This document shows, in pieces, positions 25,256 to 34,896 of a stretch of DNA of 64,000 bases. The DNA comes from Aminobacter sp. HY435 (GTDB lineage Bacteria > Pseudomonadota > Alphaproteobacteria > Rhizobiales > Rhizobiaceae), in contig NZ_JANKZL010000004.1 in assembly GCF_027568395.1 (NCBI RefSeq), forward strand, positions 1 to 64,000, read 5' to 3'. The notes under the pieces are model-generated. The model had not been told where the DNA came from. It saw only the letters and a list, made by a program, of their open reading frames with translations, and did no database searches. Within the stretch, counting starts at the first letter, position 1. Every line of letters starts with the position of its first letter. The translations under genes were made by a program, and so were the position numbers.

Positions 25256-25774
25256 TCACCCGGTAGCGTGGCGTCTTTCATAGACCGTGTAGCGGGTCGG
25301 ATGACTGTCCTTGTCGCCTGCGCCAAAGTCCTGCGAAGTCTTTACCGCCCATGTTTCGGGATCAATCGTCGGAAAGCGGGTATCCCCTTCGACGGCGGCC
25401 AGTACATGCGTGACATGCAGGCGGTCGGCCAGCGGCAACGCCTGCCGATAGATTTCGCCGCCTCCGATCACGCAGATGTCATCCGCTCCCGGCATGCAGC
25501 GCGCTTTGGCGGTGGCGAGCGTGATGGCGTCCTCGACCGATTGCACCGTCTCCGCGCCGTCGATTCGATAGGCAGGGTCCCGGCTGACGACGATGTTCAG
25601 CCGCCCGGGCAGAGGCTTGCCGATGCTCTCATAAGTCTTGCGCCCCATGACGATCGGCTTTCCCATGGTGTCGGCCTTGAAGCGCTTCAGGTCGCTCGAC
25701 AGTTTCCACGGCAGGCCGTTGTCGCGCCCGATCACCCCGTTCTCGGCAATCGCCACATAGATCGCTACATCCAT
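25256..25774 (-). CDS. folA: dihydrofolate reductase
   Basis: 172-aa DHFR reducing dihydrofolate to tetrahydrofolate with NADPH. Visible marks are VAIAENGVIGRDNGLPW at residues 7-23, the acidic active-site residue in SSDLKRFK, and GRKTYESIGKPLPGR. The ATG at 25774 was chosen because the long upstream frame has no family similarity. It is followed on the same strand by hflK. No thymidylate synthase gene is seen at its 5' side, where rhizobial genomes often have thyA. Confidence 0.93.
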   Translation of the reverse strand: MDVAIYVAIAENGVIGRDNGLPWKLSSDLKRFKADTMGKPIVMGRKTYESIGKPLPGRLNIVVSRDPAYRIDGAETVQSVEDAITLATAKARCMPGADDICVIGGGEIYRQALPLADRLHVTHVLAAVEGDTRFPTIDPETWAVKTSQDFGAGDKDSHPTRYTVYERRHATG

Positions 25775-26338
25775 CAGTCGCTCTTTCCGTCCCGGCGAAT
25801 CTCTGTCCGGTTGCCTTTCAGCCGGCATCGTAGGGCCGCCAAACGAGAATATCGACATCGCGCCCGCGAAAAATGTCCCCGGCATCGCCTGGCGAGGCCG
25901 CCTATCCTGCTTTTTCCATCCCGGCCTGGGAACAATTCGGCACCGGTCCAGCTGGCAGCCTAGGCCCGTGCATAGCGGTCCGTAGCCTGGCTGGATTGCG
26001 CCAGAGCCAGACCAAGGCGCGCTTGAAGCGACCCGACAAACGGCTTGGCTTGGGCCAGTAGACGTGAGGGCGCGAAATGACCGGCGTTCAAGCGCGTGCA
26101 TGCCCGCCGTGTGCGGAGAGGTATGCAATCGAATTAGGCAACAGTAGTAAAAATCGCCGTCCCCATGTATTCAGGTTCGGGGATTCTTCGGCTGGGGACA
26201 ACAATGTCAGAAATAAACAACGTGGGACCGCGAGCACTGGCTCGACATTCGCAACTATCTCAGACGTAAACGCTCCATCGCAGCCTAGAACTGAACTTGA
26301 GTTGTCCTTTAGGTCACTGAATTCATGAGGCATTGTCG
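25775..26338. other. gene-free stretch at the core/denitrification-block boundary
   Basis: No supportable gene lies between folA and the glycosyltransferase at 26339. The right part (about 26110-26330) looks more AT-rich than the flanks. This is where the conserved housekeeping order stops and the low-oxygen/denitrification genes begin. No tRNA, integrase or clear direct repeat was seen that would mark an integration site. Confidence 0.5.
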
Positions 26339-27064
26339 ATGCGGTCGATTTACCTGAACTTGGAGCGATCCCGTGATCGCCGCGAATGGATGGAGGGGCA
26401 GGCAAAGTCATTGGGTACCCCCCTGGAACGCCTGCCTGCCGTCGACGGGGCTCAACTCGGTTCGACACACCCTGTTTCTCCGAGTGCACTGGGCTGCTTT
26501 CTAAGCCATCGATCGGCTTGGGAGCTTGCCGCTACCGGCGATGATCCTTATGTCGCGATCTTTGAAGACGACATCCATCTCAGCCCGGAACTGCCGAAGT
26601 TTCTTCAGGACGCTTGCTGGATTCCGACTGGAACGGACCTGGTACATCTCGGCTGCGCAACACGACTCTGTGAGGTCACCGGGAAGCCCATTGCGGCGCT
26701 TGGCAGACGCCTGTTCCGGCCTGTGAGCGACAACGCGAGCGCCGAGGCATACATCATCTCGAAAGAGTGCGCCCGGCAACTGCACCGGGACATGGTCAGC
26801 ATCGACCGAGAATTCGATCAGATACTGTTTAACGGCGGCCGGCCTGACCTCACCATTCTCAAGCTTTTTCCATCGCTGGCGATGCAAGATCAGTTCGTCG
26901 ATCAACCTCGCTTCGAGGCCCTGATACACCGCGAGCGAATCCCGCGACCGGCAAAGCTTCGGGGCTTTGCGAAAGCGAAGCATGAAGCAGCCAGAGCCGC
27001 GCGACAGGTGGGCGCGGCATTAGGCATTGCGCGCACGAAGCGAGTGCGGGTCGGCTTTAGCTAA
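26339..27064 (+). CDS. family 25 glycosyltransferase (LPS-type)
   Basis: 241-aa family 25 glycosyltransferase. It begins RSIYLNLERSRDRR, typical of the family's nucleotide-sugar binding start, and has the metal-binding region IFEDDIHL near residue 80. Such enzymes add sugars to lipopolysaccharide or other glycans. The ATG at 26339 follows GAGG by 8 nt; a TTG two codons upstream is possible. It stands alone between folA and ccoN and has no obvious link to respiration. Confidence 0.78.
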   Translation: MRSIYLNLERSRDRREWMEGQAKSLGTPLERLPAVDGAQLGSTHPVSPSALGCFLSHRSAWELAATGDDPYVAIFEDDIHLSPELPKFLQDACWIPTGTDLVHLGCATRLCEVTGKPIAALGRRLFRPVSDNASAEAYIISKECARQLHRDMVSIDREFDQILFNGGRPDLTILKLFPSLAMQDQFVDQPRFEALIHRERIPRPAKLRGFAKAKHEAARAARQVGAALGIARTKRVRVGFS

Positions 27065-27264
27065 GCCGGCCACGCCAACTGCGGTGGGACTTCGGCACAG
27101 AACCTGGGCGGCTGACCGCCACGTCAGAGCTCCTTCGAGTTCTGTTGAGCACTGTCCAGCGGATGCGTCTGCGGCCAGCGCGCTATGTCGGTAGCGGAAC
27201 TGCTTGATATCTGACGGAAATACTTGAAACTGGGCCACGTCGAATCCGCGGAGGAGGAAAGACG

Positions 27265-28902
27265 ATGATCCGGCAACTTACGTCTTCGGAACGTCAGAAC
27301 GCCGCCGTGATAGCGATTGCGGTGGCGATCGTCGGGTTGGCGATGGCTGTGGTCGGTCGCGCGGATGTGCTCGGCGTCCACGGCGTCATGGTCATGCTGT
27401 TTGCAGGCGCCGTCCTGTTTTATGTGCTGTCTGGCCTGTACCAGCCCGAACCGACGGAAGACCGGGAAACATCCTATTACGACGACCCGATCAAGGTCGG
27501 CATTGTCCTCTCGATGGCTTGGGCAGTGTTCGGGATGTTCATGGGCGTCTGGGTCGCCGCGCAACTGGCATGGCCCGACCTTGCCTTCGATGCTGGCTGG
27601 TCGAGTTTCGGCCGCCTCCGCCCGACCCACACCACGGGAGTGATCTTTGGTTTTGGCGGCAATGCCTTGATCGCCACTTCCTTTCATGTGGTGCAGCGAA
27701 CTTCGCGCGCGCGCCTCGCCGGACAACTCAGCCCTTGGTTTGTGCTCCTCGGTTACAACTTATTCTGCGTGCTTGCCGTATCGGGCTATCTGATTGGGGT
27801 GACGCAATCCAAGGAATACGCCGAGGCTGAGTGGTACGCCGATTTCTGGCTGGTGGTTGTCTGGGTGACGTACTTCGTCCTCTATCTGAGAACGATCGCT
27901 CGCCGGAAGGAACCGCACATCTACGTGGCCAACTGGTACTTCATGGCGTTCATTCTCGTCGTCGCAATTCTCCACATCGTCAACAACTTGGCGCTCCCCA
28001 TCTCGTGGGGACATGCCAAGAGCTACACGGTCTGGCCTGGCGTCCAGGATGCGATGGTGCAGTGGTGGTACGGGCACAACGCGGTTGCCTTCTTCCTCAC
28101 GGCCGGCTTCCTTGGAATGCTGTATTACTATCTCCCCGTGAGGGCCCAGCGGCCGATCTTCTCCTACCGCCTTTCGATTCTGAGCTTCTGGGGCATCACC
28201 TTCTTTTACATGTGGGTGGGTTCGCACCACCTCCACTACACCGCGCTGCCGCATTGGGTTCAGACGCTTGGCATGACCTTCTCGGTGATGCTGCTGGTTC
28301 CGTCCTGGGCCTCCGCGGGAAATGCCTTGCTTACCCTGAACGGCGCGTGGCACCGGGTGCGGGACGATGCGACCTTACGATTCATGATGGCTGCCGCCGT
28401 GTTTTACGGCATATCGACTTTCGAAGGCTCGTTCCTTGCTATCCGGCCCGTGAATTCGCTGTCCCACTATACGGATTGGACGGTCGGGCATGTCCACGCC
28501 GGGGCGCTGGGCTGGGTGGCGCTGATCACTTTCGGATCGATCTACACTCTGGTGCCAAGCCTCTGGAAACGCGAGCGGATGTACTCAGCGGCCCTCGTGG
28601 AAGTGCATTTTTGGCTCGCGATTGCCGGGACGCTGATCTACGTCTTCGCGATGTGGAACTCGGGCATCATCCAGGGACTGATGTGGCGGACCTATACGGA
28701 AGAAGGCGCCCTCGCCTATTCATTCGTCGATTCACTGGTGGCGATGTACCCATATTACATCGCGCGCGCCTTTGGAGGGCTGCTTTTCTTGATCGGTGCG
28801 GCAGTCGGCTGCTACAACATCTGGATGACGGTTCGGTCTGCGCCGTTGGCGGCCCCGCTCCATGCGGACGTCCCGATCGCTCCTGCCGTGGCGGGAGAAT
28901 GA
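27265..28902 (+). CDS. ccoN: cbb3-type cytochrome c oxidase subunit I
   Basis: 545-aa catalytic subunit with about twelve to fourteen membrane helices. Visible ligands include the low-spin heme His in RPTHTTGVIFG, the CuB His in WWYGHNAVAF, the paired His in VGSHHLHY, and heme ligands in TVGHVHAGALGW. It reduces O2 to water with high affinity in the inner membrane. The ATG at 27265 follows the strong ribosome site GGAGGAGGAAAG. It heads an operon ccoN-O-Q-P, a 62-aa protein, a DUF2189 protein, ccoI and ccoS. No clear FNR/FixK box is visible upstream. Confidence 0.95.
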   Translation: MIRQLTSSERQNAAVIAIAVAIVGLAMAVVGRADVLGVHGVMVMLFAGAVLFYVLSGLYQPEPTEDRETSYYDDPIKVGIVLSMAWAVFGMFMGVWVAAQLAWPDLAFDAGWSSFGRLRPTHTTGVIFGFGGNALIATSFHVVQRTSRARLAGQLSPWFVLLGYNLFCVLAVSGYLIGVTQSKEYAEAEWYADFWLVVVWVTYFVLYLRTIARRKEPHIYVANWYFMAFILVVAILHIVNNLALPISWGHAKSYTVWPGVQDAMVQWWYGHNAVAFFLTAGFLGMLYYYLPVRAQRPIFSYRLSILSFWGITFFYMWVGSHHLHYTALPHWVQTLGMTFSVMLLVPSWASAGNALLTLNGAWHRVRDDATLRFMMAAAVFYGISTFEGSFLAIRPVNSLSHYTDWTVGHVHAGALGWVALITFGSIYTLVPSLWKRERMYSAALVEVHFWLAIAGTLIYVFAMWNSGIIQGLMWRTYTEEGALAYSFVDSLVAMYPYYIARAFGGLLFLIGAAVGCYNIWMTVRSAPLAAPLHADVPIAPAVAGE

Positions 28903-28905
28903 TGG

Positions 28906-29658
28906 ATGCCTGAGATTTTTCACCGCAAACTCGAGCGTTCAGCGATTGGTTTCGTGATCGCAATCATCGCGGCCGCGAGCGTGGGCGGCATCGTCGAGAT
29001 CGCCCCGCTCTTCACTATCGACGAGACTGTCGAAGAAGCCCCGGATATGCGGATGTACACTCCGCTCGAACTTGCCGGGCGCAACATCTACGTGCGCGAG
29101 GGCTGTTATGCCTGCCACAGCCAGATGATCCGCACGCTGCGCGACGAGGTGGAGCGCTACGGCCCGTATTCTCTTGCCGTCGAGTCGAAGTACGACCGCC
29201 CGATGCTCTGGGGATCCAAGCGGACCGGGCCAGACCTTGCTCGCGTCGGCGGCAAGTATTCCGACTTCTGGCATGTCGCGCACCTGACCAACCCACGCGA
29301 CGTCGTTCCAGAATCCAACATGCCTGCTTATCGCTGGCTCGCGCGTACCTCCCTCAAGATGGAGGACCTGCCGCTTCACCTCGCGGCGCAGAAGGCCTTG
29401 GGCGTTCCCTATACGGACGAGATGGTGGAGAATGCGGCGCGCGATGCTTACGGCCAAGCGATGCCGGATACCGACTTCGCTGCCGGGCTTATCGCCCGTT
29501 ATGGCGACGAAACCCAAGTCAGTGCTTTTGATGGCGTGACGACCGACGTCACCGAGATGGATGCGCTCGTGGCGTATCTGCAGATCCTCGGAAGGCTGAC
29601 CGGAGCCGCATACAAAAACACCGCGGCTCCCGAGGGAAAACCTGACCCGGAAGGGTAA
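28906..29658 (+). CDS. ccoO: cbb3-type oxidase subunit II, monoheme cytochrome c
   Basis: 250-aa membrane-anchored cytochrome with one helix near residues 12-32 and a single heme c site CYACH at residues 67-71, preceded by the family's GRNIYVREG. A conserved Met in the second half (SNMPAYRW) likely serves as axial ligand. It passes electrons from CcoP to CcoN. It begins 4 bp after the ccoN stop. Length is normal. Confidence 0.95.
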   Translation: MPEIFHRKLERSAIGFVIAIIAAASVGGIVEIAPLFTIDETVEEAPDMRMYTPLELAGRNIYVREGCYACHSQMIRTLRDEVERYGPYSLAVESKYDRPMLWGSKRTGPDLARVGGKYSDFWHVAHLTNPRDVVPESNMPAYRWLARTSLKMEDLPLHLAAQKALGVPYTDEMVENAARDAYGQAMPDTDFAAGLIARYGDETQVSAFDGVTTDVTEMDALVAYLQILGRLTGAAYKNTAAPEGKPDPEG

Positions 29659-29674
29659 AGCGGAGGGTTTCACA

Positions 29675-29845
29675 ATGGACCTGGATCACAACTCGGTTGT
29701 CGCCTTTTCCAAGAGCTGGGGCCTTTTCTACCTGATTGCGCTGGCCGTCGGCGTGCTGGTCTACACATTCTGGCCGTCGAACCGGAAGCGTTTCAATCAG
29801 GCCAAGAACAGCATCCTCGGCGGGGACGACAAGCCATGGAAGTGA
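29675..29845 (+). CDS. ccoQ: cbb3-type oxidase small subunit CcoQ
   Basis: 56-aa protein with one membrane helix (about residues 15-34) and a positively charged tail containing TFWPSNRKRF, the hallmark of CcoQ. It stabilises the oxidase, probably aiding CcoP association. GGAGGG precedes the ATG at 29675, and its end overlaps the ccoP start by 11 bp, so it is coupled to ccoP. Confidence 0.9.
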   Translation: MDLDHNSVVAFSKSWGLFYLIALAVGVLVYTFWPSNRKRFNQAKNSILGGDDKPWK

Positions 29846-30717
29846 ACGAACGCGATCCCGTCAGCGGCCGCGAGACCACAGGCCACGAATGGAACGGCAT
29901 CAAGGAACTGGACACCCCGGTTCCGAGGGGGGTGCTGCTGTTCCTGATCGTGACGCACCTGTGGGCGATCGCCTGGTGGTTCCTTGTGCCGGCCTGGCCG
30001 CTCGGGACGACCTATACACGAGGCCTCCTGGGGGTCGACCAGAGACAGACTGTCGAAGCGCGTGTCGTCGACAGCCAGCTCGAACGCGCCAACTGGATGG
30101 CACACCTCGAGAAGGAACCTTACGATGCCATCCTGGCGGACGAGGCCCTGATGCAGACGGTCCGACAAACCGGGCGGCAGCTGTTCGGGGACAACTGCGC
30201 CGCATGTCACGGCCGGGACGGCAAAGGCCAGGCAAACTACCCAGACCTGACCGATGACGACTGGCTATGGGGCGGTGGCCCCCAGCTTATCGAGCAGACG
30301 ATGCGCGTCGGCATCAATACCCGGCATCCGGAAAGCCGCGTAGGGCAAATGCCAGCCTTTGGGCGGGACGAGGTGCTCGACCGAGATCAGGTGCGGAGCG
30401 TGGCCGCCTACGTCTATTCGCTTTCCCATCCGGACTACTCGACCGCGGACAATGTCAAACGGATACAGGCGGGGCGAGAAGTCTTCCTGACGACGTGCGC
30501 TGCCTGCCACGGGGAAGACGGGAAGGGAAACAGGGATGTCGGCGCGCCAAACCTGACGGATGCGCACTGGATCTACGGGGGCGACCTGGACACCATCATT
30601 GCGTCGGTGCACGGCGGGCGCCAAGGCCATATGCCCACCTGGGATCAGAGGCTGACCAAGGCTGAGATCCGCACGATTGCCCTCTACGTGCATGACCTGG
30701 GGACGCAACAGCCATGA
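29836..30717 (+). CDS. ccoP: cbb3-type oxidase subunit III, diheme cytochrome c
   Basis: 293-aa cytochrome with an N-terminal membrane helix (about residues 31-53, after DGIKELDTP-like ELDTPVPRG) and two heme c sites, CAACH at 121-125 and CAACH at 221-225. It receives electrons from soluble or membrane cytochrome c and feeds CcoO. Start overlaps ccoQ; stop overlaps the next small gene by 4 bp. All expected features are intact. Confidence 0.95.
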   Translation: MEVNERDPVSGRETTGHEWNGIKELDTPVPRGVLLFLIVTHLWAIAWWFLVPAWPLGTTYTRGLLGVDQRQTVEARVVDSQLERANWMAHLEKEPYDAILADEALMQTVRQTGRQLFGDNCAACHGRDGKGQANYPDLTDDDWLWGGGPQLIEQTMRVGINTRHPESRVGQMPAFGRDEVLDRDQVRSVAAYVYSLSHPDYSTADNVKRIQAGREVFLTTCAACHGEDGKGNRDVGAPNLTDAHWIYGGDLDTIIASVHGGRQGHMPTWDQRLTKAEIRTIALYVHDLGTQQP

Positions 30718-30902
30718 CCGTACAGTCGAAAAGACGGTACCGCAGCATCATGCTCTGGATGCTGGTCCCGGCGGGGCTGCTGCTTTTCGCCGGAGCCAAT
30801 GCCCACCTGATCTACGTGGCAGTCGATTCTCAGCCGGACTGCGTCAAGCACTTTAAGGCCGCTGGCGAAGGCGGCTACCGCGCCGCCAAGTCGGCATGTT
30901 GA
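30714..30902 (+). CDS. 62-aa single-helix protein in the cbb3 operon
   Basis: Small membrane protein with one helix (about residues 12-35) followed by a short tail with Cys at 43 (SQPDCVKHF) and a C-terminal Cys62. The ATG overlaps the ccoP stop (ATGA), so it is certainly in the operon. I do not recognise a named family. Position directly after ccoP is where ccoG normally lies, but it has none of the CcoG iron-sulfur or copper-handling features. A part in oxidase assembly is a guess from position. Confidence 0.7.
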   Translation: MTVQSKRRYRSIMLWMLVPAGLLLFAGANAHLIYVAVDSQPDCVKHFKAAGEGGYRAAKSAC

Positions 30903-30914
30903 GGAGGCGAAGAG

Positions 30915-31733
30915 ATGAGCGACACCGAAAAGTCGTACTGGCTGCTCAGCGAGACCTCTGGCATCGGCGAGACGCGCGATCCGCGGCTCAATCGCGGGCT
31001 GTCGCCATTCGTCGGCCTCAGGTGGCTTTCGGCGGGCTGGCGGGATTTCTGGACTCGCCCAGCGTCTAGCCTGGGATACGGAATTGGTGTTTTCGTCCTG
31101 TCGGTCTGCTTCGTTTGGACGCTCGTAGCTTTCGGCCGGGACTATATTCTCTTTCCGGCGCTGGCAGGCTTCATGATCGTGGCTCCTTTTCTGGCGGTCG
31201 GCCTCTACGAGAAAAGTCGCGCCATCGAGGAAGGACGCGAGATCAGCTTCGGGTCCATGCTCCTCGTGCGTCCAAGGGCAGGCGCGCAGGTCTTTTTTGC
31301 CGGGCTGCTGCTGTGTTGCCTCCTGCTGCTCTGGATGCGTGCCGCGGTTCTGCTCTATGCGCTTTTCTTTGGAGTTACGGCATTTCCCGGGCTGGACCAC
31401 ATCGTAGGCATGCTTTTTGGGACTGCTTACGGGTGGACAATGATCGTCGTGGGGACAGCCATCGGTGGCCTTTTTGCTGCCTTTGCCTATGCCATCAGCG
31501 TCTTTGCGGTGCCATTGCTCCTTGATCGGCGCGTCGATGCGCTGACCGCGATGGGCACAAGCATGAAACTGGTCTGGAACAATCTACCCGCGATGCTGGG
31601 CTGGGCTGCAATACTGCTCGTTCTTTTCGCCGTCTGTGTTGCCACCGGGCTCGCCGGGATGATCGTGATTTTCCCTCTGCTCGGCCACGCCACCTGGCAC
31701 GCCTATAGGGCCGTGGCGCTCCCGGAGACGTGA
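30915..31733 (+). CDS. DUF2189 integral membrane protein in the cbb3 operon
   Basis: 272-aa protein with about six membrane helices and the DUF2189 pattern: [16 protein letters not shown] near residue 35, [10 protein letters not shown] in the middle and [13 protein letters not shown] towards the end. The family is often found near terminal oxidase genes but has no proven role. A ribosome site GAGGAGGCGAAGAG precedes the ATG at 30915, and the stop overlaps the ccoI start. Membrane location suggests help in oxidase assembly or heme/copper delivery, unproven. Confidence 0.82.
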   Translation: MSDTEKSYWLLSETSGIGETRDPRLNRGLSPFVGLRWLSAGWRDFWTRPASSLGYGIGVFVLSVCFVWTLVAFGRDYILFPALAGFMIVAPFLAVGLYEKSRAIEEGREISFGSMLLVRPRAGAQVFFAGLLLCCLLLLWMRAAVLLYALFFGVTAFPGLDHIVGMLFGTAYGWTMIVVGTAIGGLFAAFAYAISVFAVPLLLDRRVDALTAMGTSMKLVWNNLPAMLGWAAILLVLFAVCVATGLAGMIVIFPLLGHATWHAYRAVALPET

Positions 31734-33982
31734 CGGTGAGCTGCTGCGCCCAGGGAACCGAGGCCGCGCTGCAGCTGGTGCGTTGCGGCAACGCGACTGC
31801 TGGCGAAATCTTGCTGGCGCGACGCGATTTGGGAGATGGCATATTTCAGACTGACCTTTCGGTACCCCAAGCCAGGTGCGGCACCTGCATCACCTCAATC
31901 GAAGGGGCCCTGCAAGGCCTTGACGGCGTTCTCGCCGCTCGCGTCAACCTTACCTCCCGCCGCGTATCCGTGAGGTGGCGTGGCGACCGTGTCCCTCCTG
32001 TGATCGAAGCCCTGGCTGCCGCCGGATACGACTGCAGCCTCGCGGACGCGGAGGACGACCTGCGCGACCCCGAGATGTCGCGACTGCTGCGCGCCACCGC
32101 AGTGGCGGGCTTTGCGGCAATGAACATCATGCTGTTGTCAGTGTCGGTATGGTCAGGTGCGGACACGCAGACTCGAAATGCATTTCATCTGGTTTCTGCC
32201 CTGCTGGCAGTGCCTGCGGTCGCCTATTCCGGACGAATATTCTTCATTTCGGCATGGAAGTCGGTACAGCGTCGCACAAGCAGCATGGATCTTCCTATCT
32301 CGGTGGGGGTCCTGCTGACGCTGGCGTTGAGCCTCTACGACACATTCGCCGGAGGGCCGCACGCATATTTCGACGCCGTGACTTCCCTTATCTTTTTCCT
32401 GCTCGCCGGACGCACGCTTGACCATGCAATGAGGAGCAAGGCACGGAAGGCAGTTTCCGGCCTCAGCCGCTTGATACCGCGAGGCGTGACTGTGATACGC
32501 GCTGACGGGAGCCGCGAGTTCTGCGGTCTCATGGAAGTCGAGCCGGGCGACCTGATTCCAGTCGGCCCCGGCGACCGGGTTCCGGTCGACGGCACGATAG
32601 TGGCCGGGCGCGGCAGCCTTGACCTTTCGGTAGTCAGCGGAGAAGCGACGCCAACACGTGTCCAGCCTGGAACCGCCGTTTTGTCTGGCGCGCTCAGCCT
32701 CGATGGCGCGCTGACGGTTCGTGCCGATAAGCGTGCCGAGGATTCCTTCCTCGCCGACATGGCGAAGTTGATGGATGCGGCGGAGGACGGGCGGGCACGG
32801 TATCGCCGCATCGCGGATCGAGCCGCGGCCTTGTATTCCCCCGTCGTCCATTTGTTGGCCCTCGCCACCTGCGCGGCCTGGATCGCAATCACGGGCGATT
32901 GGCATGCATCGGTTACGGCCGCCGTTTCGGTGCTCATAATCACCTGCCCATGTGCATTGGGTTTGGCTGTGCCCATGGTCCAGGTCGTGGCCGCCCGCAG
33001 GCTGTTTGACCTCGGCGTCACGCTCAAGGACGGCGGCGCGCTGGAACGGCTCGCCGAAGCTGACTCGGTCGTGTTCGACAAGACCGGAACTTTGACAACG
33101 GGCGTCACGCGCGTCGAACGTCACACCGCTGCCCTGCACGACGTGCCGGCCGCTGCCGCACTCGCAGCCCTGTCCAGGCACCCGGCCTCATGCGCGGTCG
33201 CCGCTCTCGCGTCGACAGGGCCCGAGGTCGCGGATTTTCGCGAGGTGCCCGGGTACGGAATTGAAGGTCGGATCGGCGGGAGTGTCTTTCGCCTCGGCAG
33301 GCGGGAATGGGTTTCGGGCCTGCCAGGCAATGCCAGCCATGAATCCATGACCTGGCTGTCGAAGAACGGCACGCTCGCAGGCTCGTTCACGATCGCCCAC
33401 AATCTTCGTCCCGGTGCGGTGGAAGCTGTCAGAAAGCTGGAAAGCTGGGGATTGGCGACCGAGGTCCTATCGGGGGACTCTGCGACCGCTGTCCGGAAGG
33501 TCGCGGATGCGCTTGGAATTTCCGAGGTCCGCCACGGCGTCTTGCCTAAGGGCAAGGTCAACCGGCTCAGAGATCTGGCCGCCTCCGGCCGCCGCGTTCT
33601 GATGGTTGGCGACGGACTGAATGACGCTCCGGCACTGGCAGCAGCACATGTTTCCATGGCGCCCTCTTCGGCGGCGGACATCGGTCGTACCGCTGCCGAT
33701 CTCGTCTTTCTGCGGAACAGCCTTGAAGGTGTCCCTCACGCGATGGGCATCGCCCGCAATGCCGCCAGGCTCGTGCGGCAGAACTTCGCGCTCGCTGTGG
33801 CCTACAACGTATTGGCCCTGCCCCTGGCGATGTCGGGGCAAATAACTCCGCTCATAGCGGCTGTTGCCATGTCGACGTCGTCAATCCTGGTCGTCGCCAA
33901 TGCCTTGCGGCTTCCGCACGAAACGGCTTCATCCACCCGCTTTGCGGGCTTTCGCCGCCTGGTCCCAGCGGAGGCTGCATGA
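31730..33982 (+). CDS. ccoI: copper-translocating P-type ATPase CcoI
   Basis: 750-aa P1B-type ATPase. An N-terminal metal-binding domain has CGTC at residues 50-53. The membrane metal site CPC is near residue 406, the phosphorylated Asp450 sits in DKTGTLTTG, and the hinge [13 protein letters not shown] lies near 630. CcoI exports copper needed for the CuB site of cbb3 oxidase. The GTG at 31730 overlaps the upstream stop (GTGA), and the next gene overlaps its stop. It belongs to ccoNOQP-...-ccoIS. Confidence 0.92.
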   Translation: MTVSCCAQGTEAALQLVRCGNATAGEILLARRDLGDGIFQTDLSVPQARCGTCITSIEGALQGLDGVLAARVNLTSRRVSVRWRGDRVPPVIEALAAAGYDCSLADAEDDLRDPEMSRLLRATAVAGFAAMNIMLLSVSVWSGADTQTRNAFHLVSALLAVPAVAYSGRIFFISAWKSVQRRTSSMDLPISVGVLLTLALSLYDTFAGGPHAYFDAVTSLIFFLLAGRTLDHAMRSKARKAVSGLSRLIPRGVTVIRADGSREFCGLMEVEPGDLIPVGPGDRVPVDGTIVAGRGSLDLSVVSGEATPTRVQPGTAVLSGALSLDGALTVRADKRAEDSFLADMAKLMDAAEDGRARYRRIADRAAALYSPVVHLLALATCAAWIAITGDWHASVTAAVSVLIITCPCALGLAVPMVQVVAARRLFDLGVTLKDGGALERLAEADSVVFDKTGTLTTGVTRVERHTAALHDVPAAAALAALSRHPASCAVAALASTGPEVADFREVPGYGIEGRIGGSVFRLGRREWVSGLPGNASHESMTWLSKNGTLAGSFTIAHNLRPGAVEAVRKLESWGLATEVLSGDSATAVRKVADALGISEVRHGVLPKGKVNRLRDLAASGRRVLMVGDGLNDAPALAAAHVSMAPSSAADIGRTAADLVFLRNSLEGVPHAMGIARNAARLVRQNFALAVAYNVLALPLAMSGQITPLIAAVAMSTSSILVVANALRLPHETASSTRFAGFRRLVPAEAA

Positions 33983-34248
33983 GCTATCTCTCTTTTTTGA
34001 TTCCAATTGCCCTAGGCATGGGCTTGGTGGGCTTGGCAGCCTTCCTATGGTCGCTACGGAGTGGCCAGTACGAGGATCTGGATGGGGCCGCGGTGCGGGT
34101 CTTGCGTTCAGGTGCTGACGCTCCTCTTGGTCAGCAAGCATGCAAAAACCACGAGGGTGTTCCTGCCAGGCAAGGGAACGCCACGGCTGCCAACGGCGTT
34201 TGTTCAGCAACGGAAACGAAAGGCTTCGAAGATGTCTCGAGCAAGTGA
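33979..34248 (+). CDS. ccoS: cbb3 oxidase maturation protein CcoS
   Basis: 89-aa protein with one N-terminal helix (residues 4-24) followed by the CcoS signature [15 protein letters not shown] at 24-38. CcoS is required for cofactor insertion into cbb3 oxidase. The C-terminal tail (about 45-89) is longer than in minimal CcoS proteins and carries two Cys (QQACK, GVCSA). The ATG overlaps the ccoI stop by 4 bp. Confidence 0.9.
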   Translation: MSYLSFLIPIALGMGLVGLAAFLWSLRSGQYEDLDGAAVRVLRSGADAPLGQQACKNHEGVPARQGNATAANGVCSATETKGFEDVSSK

Positions 34249-34363
34249 CAGGCCGTTCGGCTGGGTGGCAGCGCTGGCCGTGGCTTCAGGAGCCGCAGTG
34301 CTGGTTCCTAGCCTCGCCGTGCTGGCTATCAGCCTTCTTGCGGTTGCTGCGATGGTGTTCTGA
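34232..34363 (+). CDS. possible 43-aa membrane protein at the end of the cco operon
   Basis: Small reading frame overlapping the ccoS end by 17 bp. It encodes a short basic N-terminus and one or two closely spaced hydrophobic segments (about residues 11-43). An AAGG lies 9 nt upstream. It has no recognised family, and such a short Ala/Val/Leu-rich frame could occur by chance in GC-rich DNA. Its position as a possible last gene of the operon is the main argument. Confidence 0.35.
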   Translation: MSRASDRPFGWVAALAVASGAAVLVPSLAVLAISLLAVAAMVF

Positions 34364-34410
34364 TACGAACTGATTGCGCCAGATGAGGATGACGACGGCG
34401 ACGGTCCAGC

Positions 34411-34710
34411 TCAGGGAAGCTCCTGGCCAACTCGGCTTGCTTGTTTCCAGGCGAACTTGCGAGGCGCCATGGTCAGTTCCTCGCTGAGGACTTGACCGTC
34501 ATCGGCAACGATCAGAAGCAGCTCGCGATCGCGATATCTAAAGGACAGGCGATGCCGTCCTTCATCGTCGCCAACTCCCCGTTCGACCAAGCACCTGATG
34601 TTTCCTTGCTGGATCTGCCTGAGGAAGTACTCGACAGCCAGTTTCATTCCGCGGGCAGCCACGGTCGCATCGATCTCGGGGCCGTCTGGGGCCCAGCGAA
34701 CCATCGCCAT
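34411..34710 (-). CDS. 99-aa hypothetical protein (DUF6522-like)
   Basis: Soluble 99-aa protein: a substrate-neutral N-terminus, a helix around 20-38 (GMKLAVEYFLRQIQQG) and a beta-rich half with RHRLSFRYRDRELLLIVADDG. The pattern recalls the small DUF6522 proteins found near denitrification genes in Hyphomicrobiales, which have no known function; this match is from memory and only moderately sure. A perfect TTGCG-N4-CGCAA box lies 57 bp upstream of its ATG at 34710, implying anaerobic induction. Confidence 0.6.
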   Translation of the reverse strand: MAMVRWAPDGPEIDATVAARGMKLAVEYFLRQIQQGNIRCLVERGVGDDEGRHRLSFRYRDRELLLIVADDGQVLSEELTMAPRKFAWKQASRVGQELP

Positions 34711-34767
34711 AGTCGTTCTCCGTCTCGTTCAGCGACTGGCAGCCTAGTCACGCGTCGGCCGATGTCG

Positions 34768-34781
34768 TTGCGAAGGCGCAA
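34768..34781. promoter_or_regulatory. NnrR/FNR-type box TTGCGAAGGCGCAA
   Basis: Perfect TTGCG-N4-CGCAA dyad between the divergent genes at 34710 (leftward) and 34897 (rightward). It is 57 bp from the leftward start codon, close to the spacing of the other boxes in this window. It could control one or both genes. Confidence 0.7.
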
Positions 34782-34896
34782 GGATGCACGAATCGTCACC
34801 CGCTTTTCCGGCGCCGAACTTCCGCTTTGATTGACGGAGCGCAACGAAAGCATGGCCGGATCGGCGATGCTAAGACGAAATGCATGGAAAAATGAG

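Noticed and set aside
26077-26328. 83-codon frame before the family 25 glycosyltransferase
   Set aside because: No recognisable features, and it lies in an AT-richer stretch more likely to be intergenic.
27145-27217. Possible FNR/FixK boxes upstream of ccoN (TTGAGCACTGTCCA, TTGATATCTGACGG)
   Set aside because: Neither completes the TTG-N8-CAA pattern; right half-sites are poor, so not listed as features.
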